NCBI GenBank assembly: GCA_958295805.1
Contig: OY282373.1
Location: 1,831,001-1,895,000 of the forward strand
Length of the DNA stretch: 64,000 nucleotides
Origin: an uncultured Nitrospirales bacterium
Lineage (GTDB): Bacteria > Nitrospirota > Nitrospiria > Nitrospirales > UBA8639
Reading direction: 5' to 3'
Positions 7,523 to 17,895 of this stretch are shown here, piece after piece. Each line of letters starts with the position of its first letter. The stretch's first letter is position 1. The notes under the pieces were generated by a model, which was not told the DNA's origin, searched no databases, and saw only the letters and a list, made by a program, of their open reading frames with translations. Both the position numbers and the translations under genes were made by a program.

Positions 7523-9382
7523 ATGCCGCCTGCCATACATCCAGTCGATCTCGTTCACGTCCTGCGTCACCAACGTCTGACTCCGGCCATTATCTTTTTG
7601 ACCTCTCGACGCGCATGCGATGAGGCCATTGACAGCTTTGAACATCGCCACGTCCCGATTCCGGCCAAGCGGTCCGCGGCAATCACTCAGGTGATCCAAA
7701 CGGTCACGGCAAACTATCCCAGTATCACCAACCATCCCCTTATTCCCACGGTTCAACAATACGGCGTCGCCGCACATCACGCCGGTCACCTCCCGTCCTG
7801 GAAAATTGCCGTTGAAGAACTCATGCGCAAGGGCTGTCTCGATGCCGTCTTCGCCACGACCACCTTAGCCGCCGGCGTAGACTTTCCGGCACGCACCGTC
7901 GTCATTACCCAATCGAGTGTACGGAAGTCCCGAGACTTCACGGACTTGACCGTCAGCGAAATTCAACAGCTCGCGGGACGTGGGGGAAGACGGGGCAAAG
8001 ATCACGTGGGCTTTGTGGTAGTCACGCCGTCGCCGTATATCGACGTCCAGCACATTGCCAAGGGATTCACCGGCAACCCGGAACCCATCGACAGTCAGTT
8101 TGTCATCTCCTACGCCATGGTGTTGAACCTCTTGAAAGCCCATGCCATTGACCACATTCAACCTATCCTGGAAAAGAGCTTCGCACAGTTTCAACTCAAT
8201 CAACGCTCCGAAATCTTCGAAACCAGATTGGATACGGTGACCGTGCAGTTGGAGGACTACGGTCAGCGAGAATGCACCGATTGGATTACCCAATGGCAGG
8301 CCTTCGACCTTGCCAGAAAACGCCGTTCGCACCGTAGCGTCAAACTCCCCATGGAATCGCCTGAACTCTCGGCTACCCTGGCCTTCCTCACGCCCGGCCG
8401 CGTCGTCGAACTGTCCAAAGATCGAGCCGTGGTGTTGCGCCAATATCGCAGTCGCAGCCAAGCCCACTCCATGCTGACCGTCGTTCGAAGTCGTGGGCGC
8501 ATTATGGAATATCCCGCGGGCTCGGTCACCGCGGTCGTGGACCGAGTCATTGACGTAACGGAGACCCGCCATTTTCCCTGGTGTACGGCCCATAGCCTCG
8601 ATCACGCAATCGACACGTTGGACACGCTTCCCACCCGATTACGACGTCTGCCCATCCGCGTCGATCAGGATCTCATGGAAAACCCGATGCTGACCGACGT
8701 GCTCAGCGACGAGTTTCCCTGTCCCACCTGTCCGTCCCGTCAGGCCTGTCGAAAGGATCATTCTCAGGCTCTCAAGGTGAGTCAGGAACGTCATCGATTA
8801 ACCAAAAGCATTCATACCTTGCGCACGGAACTCTGGCACCGTTTCCAGCAACACGTGGAAGTGTTACAGAAGTTCGGCTATCTCACGCCCACGTGTCAGT
8901 TGACGTCCGACGGCGAATGGGCACGATTGATTCGCATCGATCATTCATTGCTGATTACTGAATTGATCAGGATGAGCGCGTTTGAAGGAATCGATCCTGC
9001 CTTATTGGCCGGCGTCTTGGCCAGCATCGCGCACGACGATGACCGGCCCGGATCGTTTCCGCGACGCAGTTCGGCACTGGCCTCCGTCCTCGGACAGGTT
9101 CGGAAGGTGGCGCAAGCGTTATCGGCCCATGAAGAACCTCCGTTGTTGCGGTCAGACATTGCCGCAGTGACGGAATTATGGATTGCCCAACCCACCCTGC
9201 CGTGGAACGACCTCATTCGTTCAACCACCATGGCAGAAGGGAACGTGTATCGACTCCTGGCCCGAACGTTGGAATATCTCTCGCAAATCCACGGATTACG
9301 AGCCACCCATCCAGGGCTGGCCAACGTGGCATACCACGCCATGGCCCTGATGCGACGTGACGTGCTGGAAGAATTACCATGA
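7523..9382 (+). CDS. Ski2/DExH-type helicase, C-terminal half (RecA2 onward)
   Basis: A 619-residue protein that begins directly at the second RecA domain of an SF2 helicase. PAIIFLTSRRACDEA (about 22-36) is the start of RecA2, GVAAHHAGHLP (81-91) and ATTTLAAGVDFPA (111-123) match motif V regions, and QQLAGRGGRRG (148-158) is motif VI with the arginine fingers. There is no Walker A motif in this ORF. Residues 400-416 hold a CPTCPSRQAC cysteine cluster. The missing RecA1 domain is encoded by the next ORF, 25 bases downstream, so the halves are in reversed order. An in-frame TAA at 7496-7498 excludes an upstream extension. The two products probably assemble into one RNA or DNA helicase. Confidence 0.85.
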   Translation: MPPAIHPVDLVHVLRHQRLTPAIIFLTSRRACDEAIDSFEHRHVPIPAKRSAAITQVIQTVTANYPSITNHPLIPTVQQYGVAAHHAGHLPSWKIAVEELMRKGCLDAVFATTTLAAGVDFPARTVVITQSSVRKSRDFTDLTVSEIQQLAGRGGRRGKDHVGFVVVTPSPYIDVQHIAKGFTGNPEPIDSQFVISYAMVLNLLKAHAIDHIQPILEKSFAQFQLNQRSEIFETRLDTVTVQLEDYGQRECTDWITQWQAFDLARKRRSHRSVKLPMESPELSATLAFLTPGRVVELSKDRAVVLRQYRSRSQAHSMLTVVRSRGRIMEYPAGSVTAVVDRVIDVTETRHFPWCTAHSLDHAIDTLDTLPTRLRRLPIRVDQDLMENPMLTDVLSDEFPCPTCPSRQACRKDHSQALKVSQERHRLTKSIHTLRTELWHRFQQHVEVLQKFGYLTPTCQLTSDGEWARLIRIDHSLLITELIRMSAFEGIDPALLAGVLASIAHDDDRPGSFPRRSSALASVLGQVRKVAQALSAHEEPPLLRSDIAAVTELWIAQPTLPWNDLIRSTTMAEGNVYRLLARTLEYLSQIHGLRATHPGLANVAYHAMALMRRDVLEELP

Positions 9383-9407
9383 GAGGGAGGGGTGAAAGTC
9401 ATTCACG

Positions 9408-10460
9408 ATGACGAATAATGAACTCGAACGACAACTCACCGACTTGCCGGGCAGACTCCTGCACAACTTGGCCAAGGGGCGCGTCTCTCGACATTTCCGA
9501 ATGGGAAAGGCCCGGCTCGTTCAGAGCCTTCTGAAACTTTCCCCTGATCAACGCACCGAAATCGGCATCGAGATGGCGACAATGTTGTCCGCGTCCGCTC
9601 GCCCCCAATCCACGCCCCAACCCGCAAAACCGCTGCCACCCGACCCGGCATCGCAAACGTCCCGGCATCGGCCTCGCCACGATTCAACCCAGGAACCGGC
9701 CGTCTCAAAAGACGCCCTCTTTGAGGGCATTGGCACCCCCTCACCAGCGCCGTTCACTCCCGATGAGTGGCAACAAGAAGCCATTGAACACCTGACGACG
9801 GGTGACGTGATCGTCAGCGTTCCCACGGGCAGCGGCAAAACCTACGTTGCCGTTGAAGCCATGCGACGAGCCATCAGCACCGACCAAACCGTGATCTACA
9901 CCTCCCCCTTGAAAGCCTTGTCCAACACCAAGTTGACCGAGTTCGCCCATATGTTCGGCTCGGAAAACGTCGGCATTCTCACCGGCGACCGTCGAGACAA
10001 TGCACACGCGCCCATTCTGATTATGACCACCGAGATCCTGCGTAACTTACTCTATGACGCGGCGAGCGGCGAGATTGACATGCGGTTGGATACGTTAGGC
10101 CTGGTGATTCTAGATGAATCGCAATTTCTCGCTGACCCGGAACGCGGGGTAGTCTGGGAAGAAACGATTATTTTTTGTCCTGCTCAATCGCGACTCCTCT
10201 TGCTCTCAGCCTCCATCGGCAACCCCGACGAAGTCGCAGCCTGGATCAACTTGATTCGTTCGACTCCCTGCCGTCTGGTCCACCATCGCAATCGGTCAGT
10301 TCCCCTGCGCGCAGCCTATCTTGATCCTTCAGGAACACTTGTTCCCTTCTTCCGCACCCGCGACATTGCCCAAGGCAAAGCCTTTACCCTGCACCCGGAC
10401 GCCAAACGTCTTTTCGCCCGCTACGAAGACCAGACCCTCGGCACACGCTCTAAAAGGTGA
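9408..10460 (+). CDS. Ski2/DExH-type helicase, N-terminal half (RecA1)
   Basis: A 350-residue protein. The first 60 residues are helical (MTNNELERQLTDLPGRL), then comes a Pro/Gln-rich linker, then RecA1: FTPDEWQQEAI (Q-motif-like), SVPTGSGKT at about 137-145 (Walker A), TSPLKALSNTK (motif Ia), MTTEILRN (Ib), VILDESQFLADPERG at 233-247 (motif II) and LLSASIGNP (motif III). Motif II reads DESQ where Ski2-like relatives usually have DEVH or DEAH. The protein ends shortly after motif III, exactly where RecA2 should follow; that domain is encoded by the upstream ORF. GAGGGAGGGG upstream is a strong purine-rich ribosome site. Frame integrity suggests a working split helicase. Confidence 0.85.
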   Translation: MTNNELERQLTDLPGRLLHNLAKGRVSRHFRMGKARLVQSLLKLSPDQRTEIGIEMATMLSASARPQSTPQPAKPLPPDPASQTSRHRPRHDSTQEPAVSKDALFEGIGTPSPAPFTPDEWQQEAIEHLTTGDVIVSVPTGSGKTYVAVEAMRRAISTDQTVIYTSPLKALSNTKLTEFAHMFGSENVGILTGDRRDNAHAPILIMTTEILRNLLYDAASGEIDMRLDTLGLVILDESQFLADPERGVVWEETIIFCPAQSRLLLLSASIGNPDEVAAWINLIRSTPCRLVHHRNRSVPLRAAYLDPSGTLVPFFRTRDIAQGKAFTLHPDAKRLFARYEDQTLGTRSKR

Positions 10461-10482
10461 AACAAAGACGGGAAGGGAACGA

Positions 10483-10851
10483 TTAGAGTAATCGCCTGGA
10501 ACGAAGGGATTTTTCGACTTCCGGATCTTGATCCGGTTGGCAGATGCGGCATTGGCACATTTGACGAAGCCTGGTAAAGCTATACAGTCCGGTATCGTGG
10601 CCGTCGCTCCAGACCAGGCGTAAGGCGTAATGCCCGACCGGTTCGACGTCCTTCAGCATGATGAACATCGGCACGTCATCGGATTTCACTTTTCGCTCTC
10701 CGGTCCATTCATCCGTACAGGCCGCACAGGGGCACTGTAAACGCAGCGAACGAATCGGATAGACGCCGTGATGATCATCGCTCCAATCGATGCCGAACAC
10801 GCCCTTGTCGAGCCACTTCATATCCGTGGGTTGAATGGCGTCCGTACTCAT
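10483..10851 (-). CDS. DUF971 (GBBH-like N-terminal domain) protein
   Basis: A 122-residue protein of the DUF971 family. It contains the family core with WSDDHHGVYPIRSLR, CPCAACTDEW, and GHYALRLVWSDGHDTGLYSF followed by LRQMCQC. The domain occurs alone in bacteria and fused to gamma-butyrobetaine hydroxylases in eukaryotes; solitary members are associated with Fe-S or redox proteins, but their exact role is not established. The start overlaps the recO stop by four bases (ATGA), so the two are translationally coupled. The Cys pairs near both ends (CPCAAC, CQCRIC) could bind metal. Confidence 0.85.
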   Translation of the reverse strand: MSTDAIQPTDMKWLDKGVFGIDWSDDHHGVYPIRSLRLQCPCAACTDEWTGERKVKSDDVPMFIMLKDVEPVGHYALRLVWSDGHDTGLYSFTRLRQMCQCRICQPDQDPEVEKSLRSRRLL

Positions 10852-11651
10852 TTCATTTCGCTCGCGGCGCGTTGACTGACCATTCCATATTCGGACGATA
10901 CAGGTTCGGCCGCCAAAAAGTTTTTCGCCGGCAGCCGTTTGCCGACCACGGTTCGGGCGTAGGTATCGATCACGTCTTCCAACTCACTCCTGACTTGGCC
11001 CGTGGCCTTCAGCCGCCTTGCCATGGTAAAGGACATCCGACGTGCCTGTTTGAGGAACGCAATGCCGCCCGGGGAAATCGGCAAACAATCGTCCCGACTC
11101 TTTTGCTCACAAGACCTACAGATCAGCCCGCCGGCCCACGGGGAAAACTTGGGTGCGGTTAAGCCAACGTTCCGACCACAACCTGCACAGTGATCAAGCT
11201 GCGGTCGAAACCCTGCTTGTCCCAACGCCTGAATCTGAAAGACAACCGTGAGTAATTCAGGATCATCCGTCTGACCCAACGACCGCAACCCATCCAGCAG
11301 CCCATGAAAAATCGAGGGGCTGGGATCACGATCCGCGGTCACCCCATCGACTAACGCCACCATGCAAGAAGCGGCTGCAATGCGTTCAATGTTGCCTCGT
11401 AAGAAGGCAAATGGTTCGCTGATATCGACCTGACTCACCGAAGCGAGGCTGTCGTGTCGTTTATCAAAGAGCGTGAGATTGACGGATGAAAACAGCTCAA
11501 GCGTTCCACCAAACCGGCTTTTCATCCTGCGTGCGCCTCGTGCGATCCCCCGTATCTTGCCAAGTCGAAGGGTGAAAAACGTCACGATGCGATCGGCTTC
11601 TCCCCATCGCATACTTTTGAGCACGATCGCGTCCGTGGTCACAAGAGCCAT
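10848..11651 (-). CDS. recO: DNA repair protein RecO
   Basis: Recombination mediator that works with RecR (RecFOR pathway) to load RecA on SSB-coated single strands. The 267-residue protein begins MALVTTDAIVLKSMRWGEAD, a typical RecO OB-fold start. It has a CAGC near residue 160 and a CRSC pair (LDHCAGCGRNVG, GGLICRSCEQ), giving the four-cysteine zinc finger found in many RecO proteins. The open frame extends 76 codons upstream, but that part is antisense to mgtE and lacks protein character, so the ATG at 11651 is used. It overlaps the DUF971 gene by four bases. Confidence 0.93.
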   Translation of the reverse strand: MALVTTDAIVLKSMRWGEADRIVTFFTLRLGKIRGIARGARRMKSRFGGTLELFSSVNLTLFDKRHDSLASVSQVDISEPFAFLRGNIERIAAASCMVALVDGVTADRDPSPSIFHGLLDGLRSLGQTDDPELLTVVFQIQALGQAGFRPQLDHCAGCGRNVGLTAPKFSPWAGGLICRSCEQKSRDDCLPISPGGIAFLKQARRMSFTMARRLKATGQVRSELEDVIDTYARTVVGKRLPAKNFLAAEPVSSEYGMVSQRAASEMK

Positions 11652-11772
11652 ACGACGATCACCAGAACGTTGAACGGACCTGCCTCTCTTTCTCTCCTTG
11701 CCTCCCCTGACAAAGGGAACAGAACGGCGTAACGCTCTGAGCGAAGAGAAGAGTCCCGCGCAGGGAACGTGC

Positions 11773-13209
11773 CTATTGCAAAAACTCCAGCATCGCGGTG
11801 GAGAATCCGAGGTAGATGCTGACACCGGTGATGTCCATGGCCGTGGTGATAAACGGTCCGGCTGCCACGGCCGGGTCAACGTGAAATTTCTTCAACAGCA
11901 ACGGCGTCACTGTAGCCAGACTCGCCGAAATGACAAACGTCAGCAGCAATGCGCCACCGACCACCAATCCCAGATACCCGCTTCCCTGCCACAACCATCC
12001 GGCGAAAAAGAGCAACGTCCCACAGACCAGCCCCAAGAGTGATCCAATGCGCAATTCTCGAAACACGACTTTCCAAACGTCACTCGGCTCGACGCGACCG
12101 GTGGCAAGCCCGCGAATGATCAGCGTGGATGATTGTAATCCTAAATTTCCTCCCATCGCCGCGATCACGGGGATAAAGGTCACAATGGCCACAACCTCTT
12201 GAATCGTAAACCGGAACCACCACAGAATGAATCCCGACACCAGACTGCCAACCAGATTGGTAAACAACCATGGAAAGCGCAGACCCGCGGCCTGAAGGCT
12301 GCTCGTGTGCATCTGAGCGTCTTCTTCAGCCGCCCCCGCCATCTTTAACATGTCCTTCGTGTCTTCATCTCGAATGACGTCCACCACGTCGTCCACGGTA
12401 ATAATCCCGACCAGCCGATGATCCCCATCAACGACGGGAATGGCCAGGAGATTGTAATTCGCAACCTGGTGCGCGACTTCCTTCTGGTCGGTATCCACCG
12501 TCACGCTGATCACCTCGCGGGCGAGGATACTGTTGAGGGGCGCCGTCGGCGCGACGACCAATAATTCACGCAACGACACGACGCCGGTGAGCCGACCGTC
12601 GCGGTCCGTCGGATAAATATAAAAGACGGTCTCGGCCTTCGTCGCCTGTTGCAGAAGCTGAATGGCTTCTCGAGCGCTGGTTTCCTCAGGCAGAGAAAAG
12701 AATTCCGTGGTCATGATGCTCCCGGCCGTTCCCTTGGGGTAGGCCATGAGATTGGCAACCTCCTGGGAGTCCTCGGCCTTCATGAGCGGCAAAATATTCT
12801 GCGCCGTCTCCTCAGGCAGCACGCCTAAAATATAGGCGGCATCGTCCGCCGGCACGGTTCGCAACATCCAGGCCAGATCATCGGCGTTGCGATCTTCGAG
12901 GATTTCCAGAATCATCTCGTTACTCAACTCGCTGACCACCTGCCCTTGCTCCGCCACGTCTTCGATCAGCTCAAACACCGTCCGTCGGTCCTGTGGAGTG
13001 TCCAAGTGCATAATCACGCGCGCAAGGTCGGCCGGATGCAACCGGGCAATCAAATTCATGACGTTCGAAATGGCCCCGCGCTTCAAGAGTCGACGCACTG
13101 AGAGTCGCACCAGGTCAAACTTGCTCCGCGTATACGTGGACGTGGACGTCGGTTCATCCTTGGGAGGCTCAGAGACGTCCGGGGAAATGACTTTGGCTGG
13201 TTCCATCAT
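11773..13209 (-). CDS. mgtE: magnesium transporter MgtE
   Basis: Inner-membrane Mg2+ channel with the standard three-part layout: an N-terminal helical superfamily domain (about 40-140, HPADLARVIMHLD, ending VLPEETAQNILPLM), a pair of CBS domains (about 150-270) that sense cytosolic Mg2+ and close the pore, and five C-terminal membrane helices with PVIAAMGGNLGLQSSTLIIRG lining the pore. It lies seven bases after the era stop codon and on the same strand, so it is probably in the same transcript. Two adjacent ATG codons (13209 and 13206) are possible starts. Length, 478 residues, is normal. Confidence 0.95.
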   Translation of the reverse strand: MMEPAKVISPDVSEPPKDEPTSTSTYTRSKFDLVRLSVRRLLKRGAISNVMNLIARLHPADLARVIMHLDTPQDRRTVFELIEDVAEQGQVVSELSNEMILEILEDRNADDLAWMLRTVPADDAAYILGVLPEETAQNILPLMKAEDSQEVANLMAYPKGTAGSIMTTEFFSLPEETSAREAIQLLQQATKAETVFYIYPTDRDGRLTGVVSLRELLVVAPTAPLNSILAREVISVTVDTDQKEVAHQVANYNLLAIPVVDGDHRLVGIITVDDVVDVIRDEDTKDMLKMAGAAEEDAQMHTSSLQAAGLRFPWLFTNLVGSLVSGFILWWFRFTIQEVVAIVTFIPVIAAMGGNLGLQSSTLIIRGLATGRVEPSDVWKVVFRELRIGSLLGLVCGTLLFFAGWLWQGSGYLGLVVGGALLLTFVISASLATVTPLLLKKFHVDPAVAAGPFITTAMDITGVSIYLGFSTAMLEFLQ

Positions 13210-13216
13210 GAGCAGC

Positions 13217-14104
13217 TTAATATCCGAATTCGAGCAACAACCGGTCGTCGTCACGCCACGCTTCTTTGACTTTCACGTGCAGATCTAAAAACACTTTGCG
13301 CTCCAGGGCGCCCTCTAATTCCAAGCGGGACGCGGTACCGATCTCTTTCAAGCGGCTCCCCGCTCTCCCGATCACAATCGCTTTCTGTCCCGGTTTCTCC
13401 ACACAAATATCCGCGGCGATCATGGTCAAGCGGCCGTTTTCTTGAAATTCTTCCACCTTCACCGCCACGGCGTAGGGAAGTTCGGCTTTCGTCGATTCAA
13501 TGACTTTTTCCCGTATGGTCTCCGCAGCCAGACGGCGCCACGACTGATCCGTGACGAACTCTTCATCAAAGCCTTCTTCCCGTTCATCAACGTGCTCGAA
13601 CATCAGCGACGTCAGTCGGTCCACGTTCAAGCCGGTCTTAGCCGACAACGGCACAATCTCCGTCCACTTTCCCAAGGCACGATACGCTTCGATCACCGGC
13701 AAGAGTTTTATTTTATTCAGAATATCGATTTTATTCAGTATCAAAAAAACGGGGAACCCCGCGGATTTCTCAGCCAGTGAGAAAATTTGCTCTATCACCA
13801 ACCGATCTCCAGTACCAGGGAAATGTCGTCCATCGACCATGATTGCCACCACGTCGGCATCGTCGATCGTCTCCAACGCGGCTCGCACCATCCGTCTATT
13901 GAGCCGATGCAGAGGTTTGTGGACCCCAGGCGTATCCAGTACGGCCAGTTGACCTTGCGGAAAATGCGCCACGCCCAAGATCCGCGAACGCGTGGTTTGC
14001 GGCGCATCAGAGACAATCGCAATCTTTTGATTGACCAACGTGTTCACGAGGGTGGATTTCCCTACGTTGGAACGTCCCACGATCGTGACTGTGCCGAATT
14101 TCAT
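13217..14104 (-). CDS. era: GTPase Era
   Basis: Ribosome-assembly GTPase that binds the 3' end of 16S rRNA. At 295 residues it has the expected length. GTPase motifs are G1 GRSNVGKST (about 9-17), G3 DTPGVHK, G4 NKIDIL and G5 SAKTGLN; the C-terminal KH RNA-binding domain contains KPGQKAIVIGRAGSRLKEI. The ATG at 14104 gives the family-typical MKFGTVTIVGRSNVGKS opening; the frame stays open further upstream without similarity. mgtE follows after seven bases. Confidence 0.96.
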   Translation of the reverse strand: MKFGTVTIVGRSNVGKSTLVNTLVNQKIAIVSDAPQTTRSRILGVAHFPQGQLAVLDTPGVHKPLHRLNRRMVRAALETIDDADVVAIMVDGRHFPGTGDRLVIEQIFSLAEKSAGFPVFLILNKIDILNKIKLLPVIEAYRALGKWTEIVPLSAKTGLNVDRLTSLMFEHVDEREEGFDEEFVTDQSWRRLAAETIREKVIESTKAELPYAVAVKVEEFQENGRLTMIAADICVEKPGQKAIVIGRAGSRLKEIGTASRLELEGALERKVFLDLHVKVKEAWRDDDRLLLEFGY

Positions 14105-14277
14105 TGCGCAACCAACGGTGAACGGAAGGGAAGAACAAGAAGAGCGCGGAGGCCGACCGACTTTCATGACTATGCTACCATGACGTTGCCCCTCCCGTTC
14201 TCTCGTGGTATCCCGCAAGCAATCGACCGGTCACCCTGGTTGTCCGAAAGGCCGCGGACGCCATTGTCCGGCGTTGG

Positions 14278-14610
14278 TTACGGGGAATCCACGAATTGAT
14301 ACACCACCTCTCCTTCCTTCACGTACCCCAAACGCTCCCGGGTTAACTTCTCAAGAGTAAAGAGATCGGAGTCCACGAGATGAATGTCCCCTCGAAGCGC
14401 GGCATTTGCCTCCTCCAACGCGAGAATTTCTTCACGTGTCTTTTCAAGTTCCTGCGTCATCTGGATGTACTGCCGCACTCCCGTGACCTCCAACATCCAC
14501 ACCATTAACAACCCGATGCCAACGAGCAAGCCGAGGGAAGAGGCGACGGAACGCGGAATCAACCATTTCCCCTGTTGAACGGCCGGGCGTCTGAAGTTTG
14601 GGCGAATCAC
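14278..14610 (-). CDS. ftsB: FtsB/DivIC-type septum formation initiator
   Basis: A 110-residue bitopic membrane protein of the cell division complex. It has one membrane helix (about 25-43, SLGLLVGIGLLMVWML), then a coiled coil rich in Glu/Leu (QELEKTREEILALEEANAAL), and the conserved end segment LEKLTRERLGYVKEGEVVYQF. In the family this protein bridges FtsL and FtsQ in the divisome. It follows eno on the same strand, an arrangement common in many bacteria. The N-terminal 22 residues are cytoplasmic and basic. Confidence 0.9.
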   Translation of the reverse strand: MIRPNFRRPAVQQGKWLIPRSVASSLGLLVGIGLLMVWMLEVTGVRQYIQMTQELEKTREEILALEEANAALRGDIHLVDSDLFTLEKLTRERLGYVKEGEVVYQFVDSP

Positions 14611-14742
14611 GTGAAAAACCTCCGACGACGTTCAGAATTCTGAACGCCCATGGTGCCATGAGAAGCAACCAAGCACAAGAGAAAAACACCGTTCGTGTAA
14701 GAGCGTTGATTCAATAAGAGCGGCAGCACATTCAAGAGACCG

Positions 14743-16032
<1,290 letters not shown>

Positions 16033-16139
16033 TCACCGTTCTCTTTCTCTCCACAAACTCCCCTTGTTATCAAGCCCGCAACGGCACTGCGGAGGGCAGT
16101 CTTCTCCGTTCAAGTGAGAGTCGTGGCACTTGAGTTGCA

Positions 16140-17027
16140 TCAATGACCGCCATTTGACTGATTCGGATCATAGATGGGTTTCCCCATTGGGCGCGTACGC
16201 AACACACCGGCATGGCATTCACGTACTCGTTGACGAGCCACGTCCACGTATTCAGGGACAATGTCGCAACCGTAAGCCATCCGGTCGTGCATCAACGCAG
16301 CAATGATCGACGAACCAACCCCCATGTACGGATCAAGCACGACGTCCCCGACATCCGTCATGGCGAGCACAAGCCGTTCAACCAGTTCGACGGGAAACTG
16401 GCACGGGTGAATCGTCTTCTCCGGGTGATTGTTTTTCACGTTCGGGAAGTCCCAGACGTCACTGGGATTCTTCCCTTTCGGGTTCCCCGACAACTTGCCG
16501 ACGTTCGGTCCCTTGAAATACCGCTTTCCCGGGTACTTCGCCGGCACCCGAATCGCATCAAGGTTCCACGTATACTGATCGCTCCTGGTCCACCAGCTAA
16601 TTGTTTCATACCGGCCAGACAGACGTTTTGTGCAATGCAACCCGTGTCCGAAATGCCAGATAATCCGATTGCGGAGTTTGAGACCGTGCGCACGAAACAC
16701 AGGGTAGAGCATCACGTCCAACGGAACGATCTCACCCTGTTCGACGTAGTTCCCGACTTGCCAACACAGCGAGCCTCGCCGGTGCAGCAGTCGTACACAT
16801 TCGGCAATGACGCGCTCTTGTGTTTCGAGGTACGCATCAATCGACGTCTTGTTTTCATAGTTTTTTCCCAAATTATACGGCGGCGACGTCACGACGAGTG
16901 TTACCGCTTCATCGGAAAATTGACGCATGAAGACAAGGTTGTCTTCACACGCAAGAACGGGCTGGTTCTTACTCTCTACCCGCGGCGTATCGCGTTGTGA
17001 TAACAAAAAAGTCTGTGTCCCACTCAT
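16140..17027 (-). CDS. site-specific DNA methyltransferase, TSPPY (beta) class
   Basis: An amino-methyltransferase acting on adenine N6 or cytosine N4. TSPPYNLGKNYE near residue 50 is catalytic motif IV and VVLDPYMGVGSSIIAAL near residue 240 is motif I, so motif IV comes first, as in the beta class. The intervening region has GLHCTKRLSGRYETI. The ATG at 17027 is preferred because TAAGGAG lies about 11 bases upstream; a GTG four codons earlier overlaps that site. No nuclease gene is adjacent; a second, unrelated methyltransferase follows upstream on the same strand. Site specificity is unknown. Confidence 0.88.
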   Translation of the reverse strand: MSGTQTFLLSQRDTPRVESKNQPVLACEDNLVFMRQFSDEAVTLVVTSPPYNLGKNYENKTSIDAYLETQERVIAECVRLLHRRGSLCWQVGNYVEQGEIVPLDVMLYPVFRAHGLKLRNRIIWHFGHGLHCTKRLSGRYETISWWTRSDQYTWNLDAIRVPAKYPGKRYFKGPNVGKLSGNPKGKNPSDVWDFPNVKNNHPEKTIHPCQFPVELVERLVLAMTDVGDVVLDPYMGVGSSIIAALMHDRMAYGCDIVPEYVDVARQRVRECHAGVLRTRPMGKPIYDPNQSNGGH

Positions 17028-17134
17028 CCTGCAACACACTCCTTATACGACAAGCATGTTCCATTCAGCTTGCTTGCCAATGAGGAACGTTGTTGGAACG
17101 GTCGTGGTTACGGCGAAGCCCAGACGCCACCTTT

Positions 17135-17713
17135 CTACGTGGACGAGCGTGACGCCCTCCGAAAATAATTGGGGATCGTCTGTCCTAATTCGTCACCCCA
17201 TTGAACCCAGCCTGGTCGAGGCTCACGGGCAAATAACTCGAGATAGGGACCAGGACTACAGGATTCAATCACGTCGTAGGCTTCATCAGGTTTCCTGGAA
17301 TGCTCCCGTTTTCGGGATGTGATCAAATTCACTTGACGACGTCCCGGGGCTAACGTGCGGAGACGACCACGCACGCCAAACAAGAGCATTTCCGTCACGT
17401 TTCGGAAGTAGAACCCCACGCCGCGACCATCTGGGCCGCCATCTTTTCGAACTTTGTACCAGATCACGTTCCCCTTATACTCAAACCCCCATTGCTCAAT
17501 AACTTGGAGCCCCCAGGGAAGCAAGGCATTGGGGCACCAGAGGTAGAGATGGCACGAGTCGTTGGCGACACGCTGAACGGGAAGGGCACAAATCGCTTCG
17601 ATACTCATGGTCTGATACCGATGCAGGCGCTGATGTTCAGGAGCCATCTTTCCTGTTCGGTTGGTAAACCGCCACGGCGGATCAGCTAAAATCGTTGAAA
17701 ATGATCCGTTCAC
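17135..17713 (-). CDS. MT-A70 family adenine methyltransferase
   Basis: A 192-residue AdoMet-dependent N6-adenine methyltransferase. ILADPPWRFTN at the N-terminus is the DPPW catalytic motif, followed by MSIEAICALPV, CHLYLWCPNALLPWGLQVIEQWGF and KPDEAYDVIESCSPGPYLELFARE, all typical of bacterial and phage MT-A70 proteins. The GTG start at 17713 has no strong ribosome site and lies inside the end of an upstream ORF. It sits 107 bases before the TSPPY methyltransferase. Such genes are common on prophages and in R-M loci; no phage structural genes are nearby. Confidence 0.87.
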   Translation of the reverse strand: MNGSFSTILADPPWRFTNRTGKMAPEHQRLHRYQTMSIEAICALPVQRVANDSCHLYLWCPNALLPWGLQVIEQWGFEYKGNVIWYKVRKDGGPDGRGVGFYFRNVTEMLLFGVRGRLRTLAPGRRQVNLITSRKREHSRKPDEAYDVIESCSPGPYLELFAREPRPGWVQWGDELGQTIPNYFRRASRSST

Positions 17714-17879
17714 GTTTGATGCTCGTACCCATGGAGTCCGCGAGAATCCCCGTGTTCATATCTATAGACGACACCGTGAAGTTGTATATCCCGTTGAATG
17801 ATGCCTTGCCGTGCGTCACGAGAAGATGAACGGCATTCCGTATGACCTTAGACTCAGCGTGAACAAGGTTCCAGATCAA
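17682..17879 (-). CDS. hypothetical short ORF upstream of MT-A70 gene
   Basis: A 65-codon ORF with a TTG start that overlaps the MT-A70 start by 32 bases and begins 16 bases after gatB. Composition is protein-like (MIWNLVHAESKVIRNAVHLL; SVSSI-like beta segment), but no family was recognised. It may be the leftover end of a nuclease that once belonged with the two methyltransferases, or a chance frame. Low confidence. Confidence 0.2.
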   Translation of the reverse strand: MIWNLVHAESKVIRNAVHLLVTHGKASFNGIYNFTVSSIDMNTGILADSMGTSIKRERIIFNDFS

Positions 17880-17895
17880 TTTTTCCGTTCGGAGC

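Noticed and set aside
7865-8605. Minus-strand 246-codon ORF inside the helicase half
   Set aside because: Antisense to conserved helicase motifs V and VI; no independent signal.
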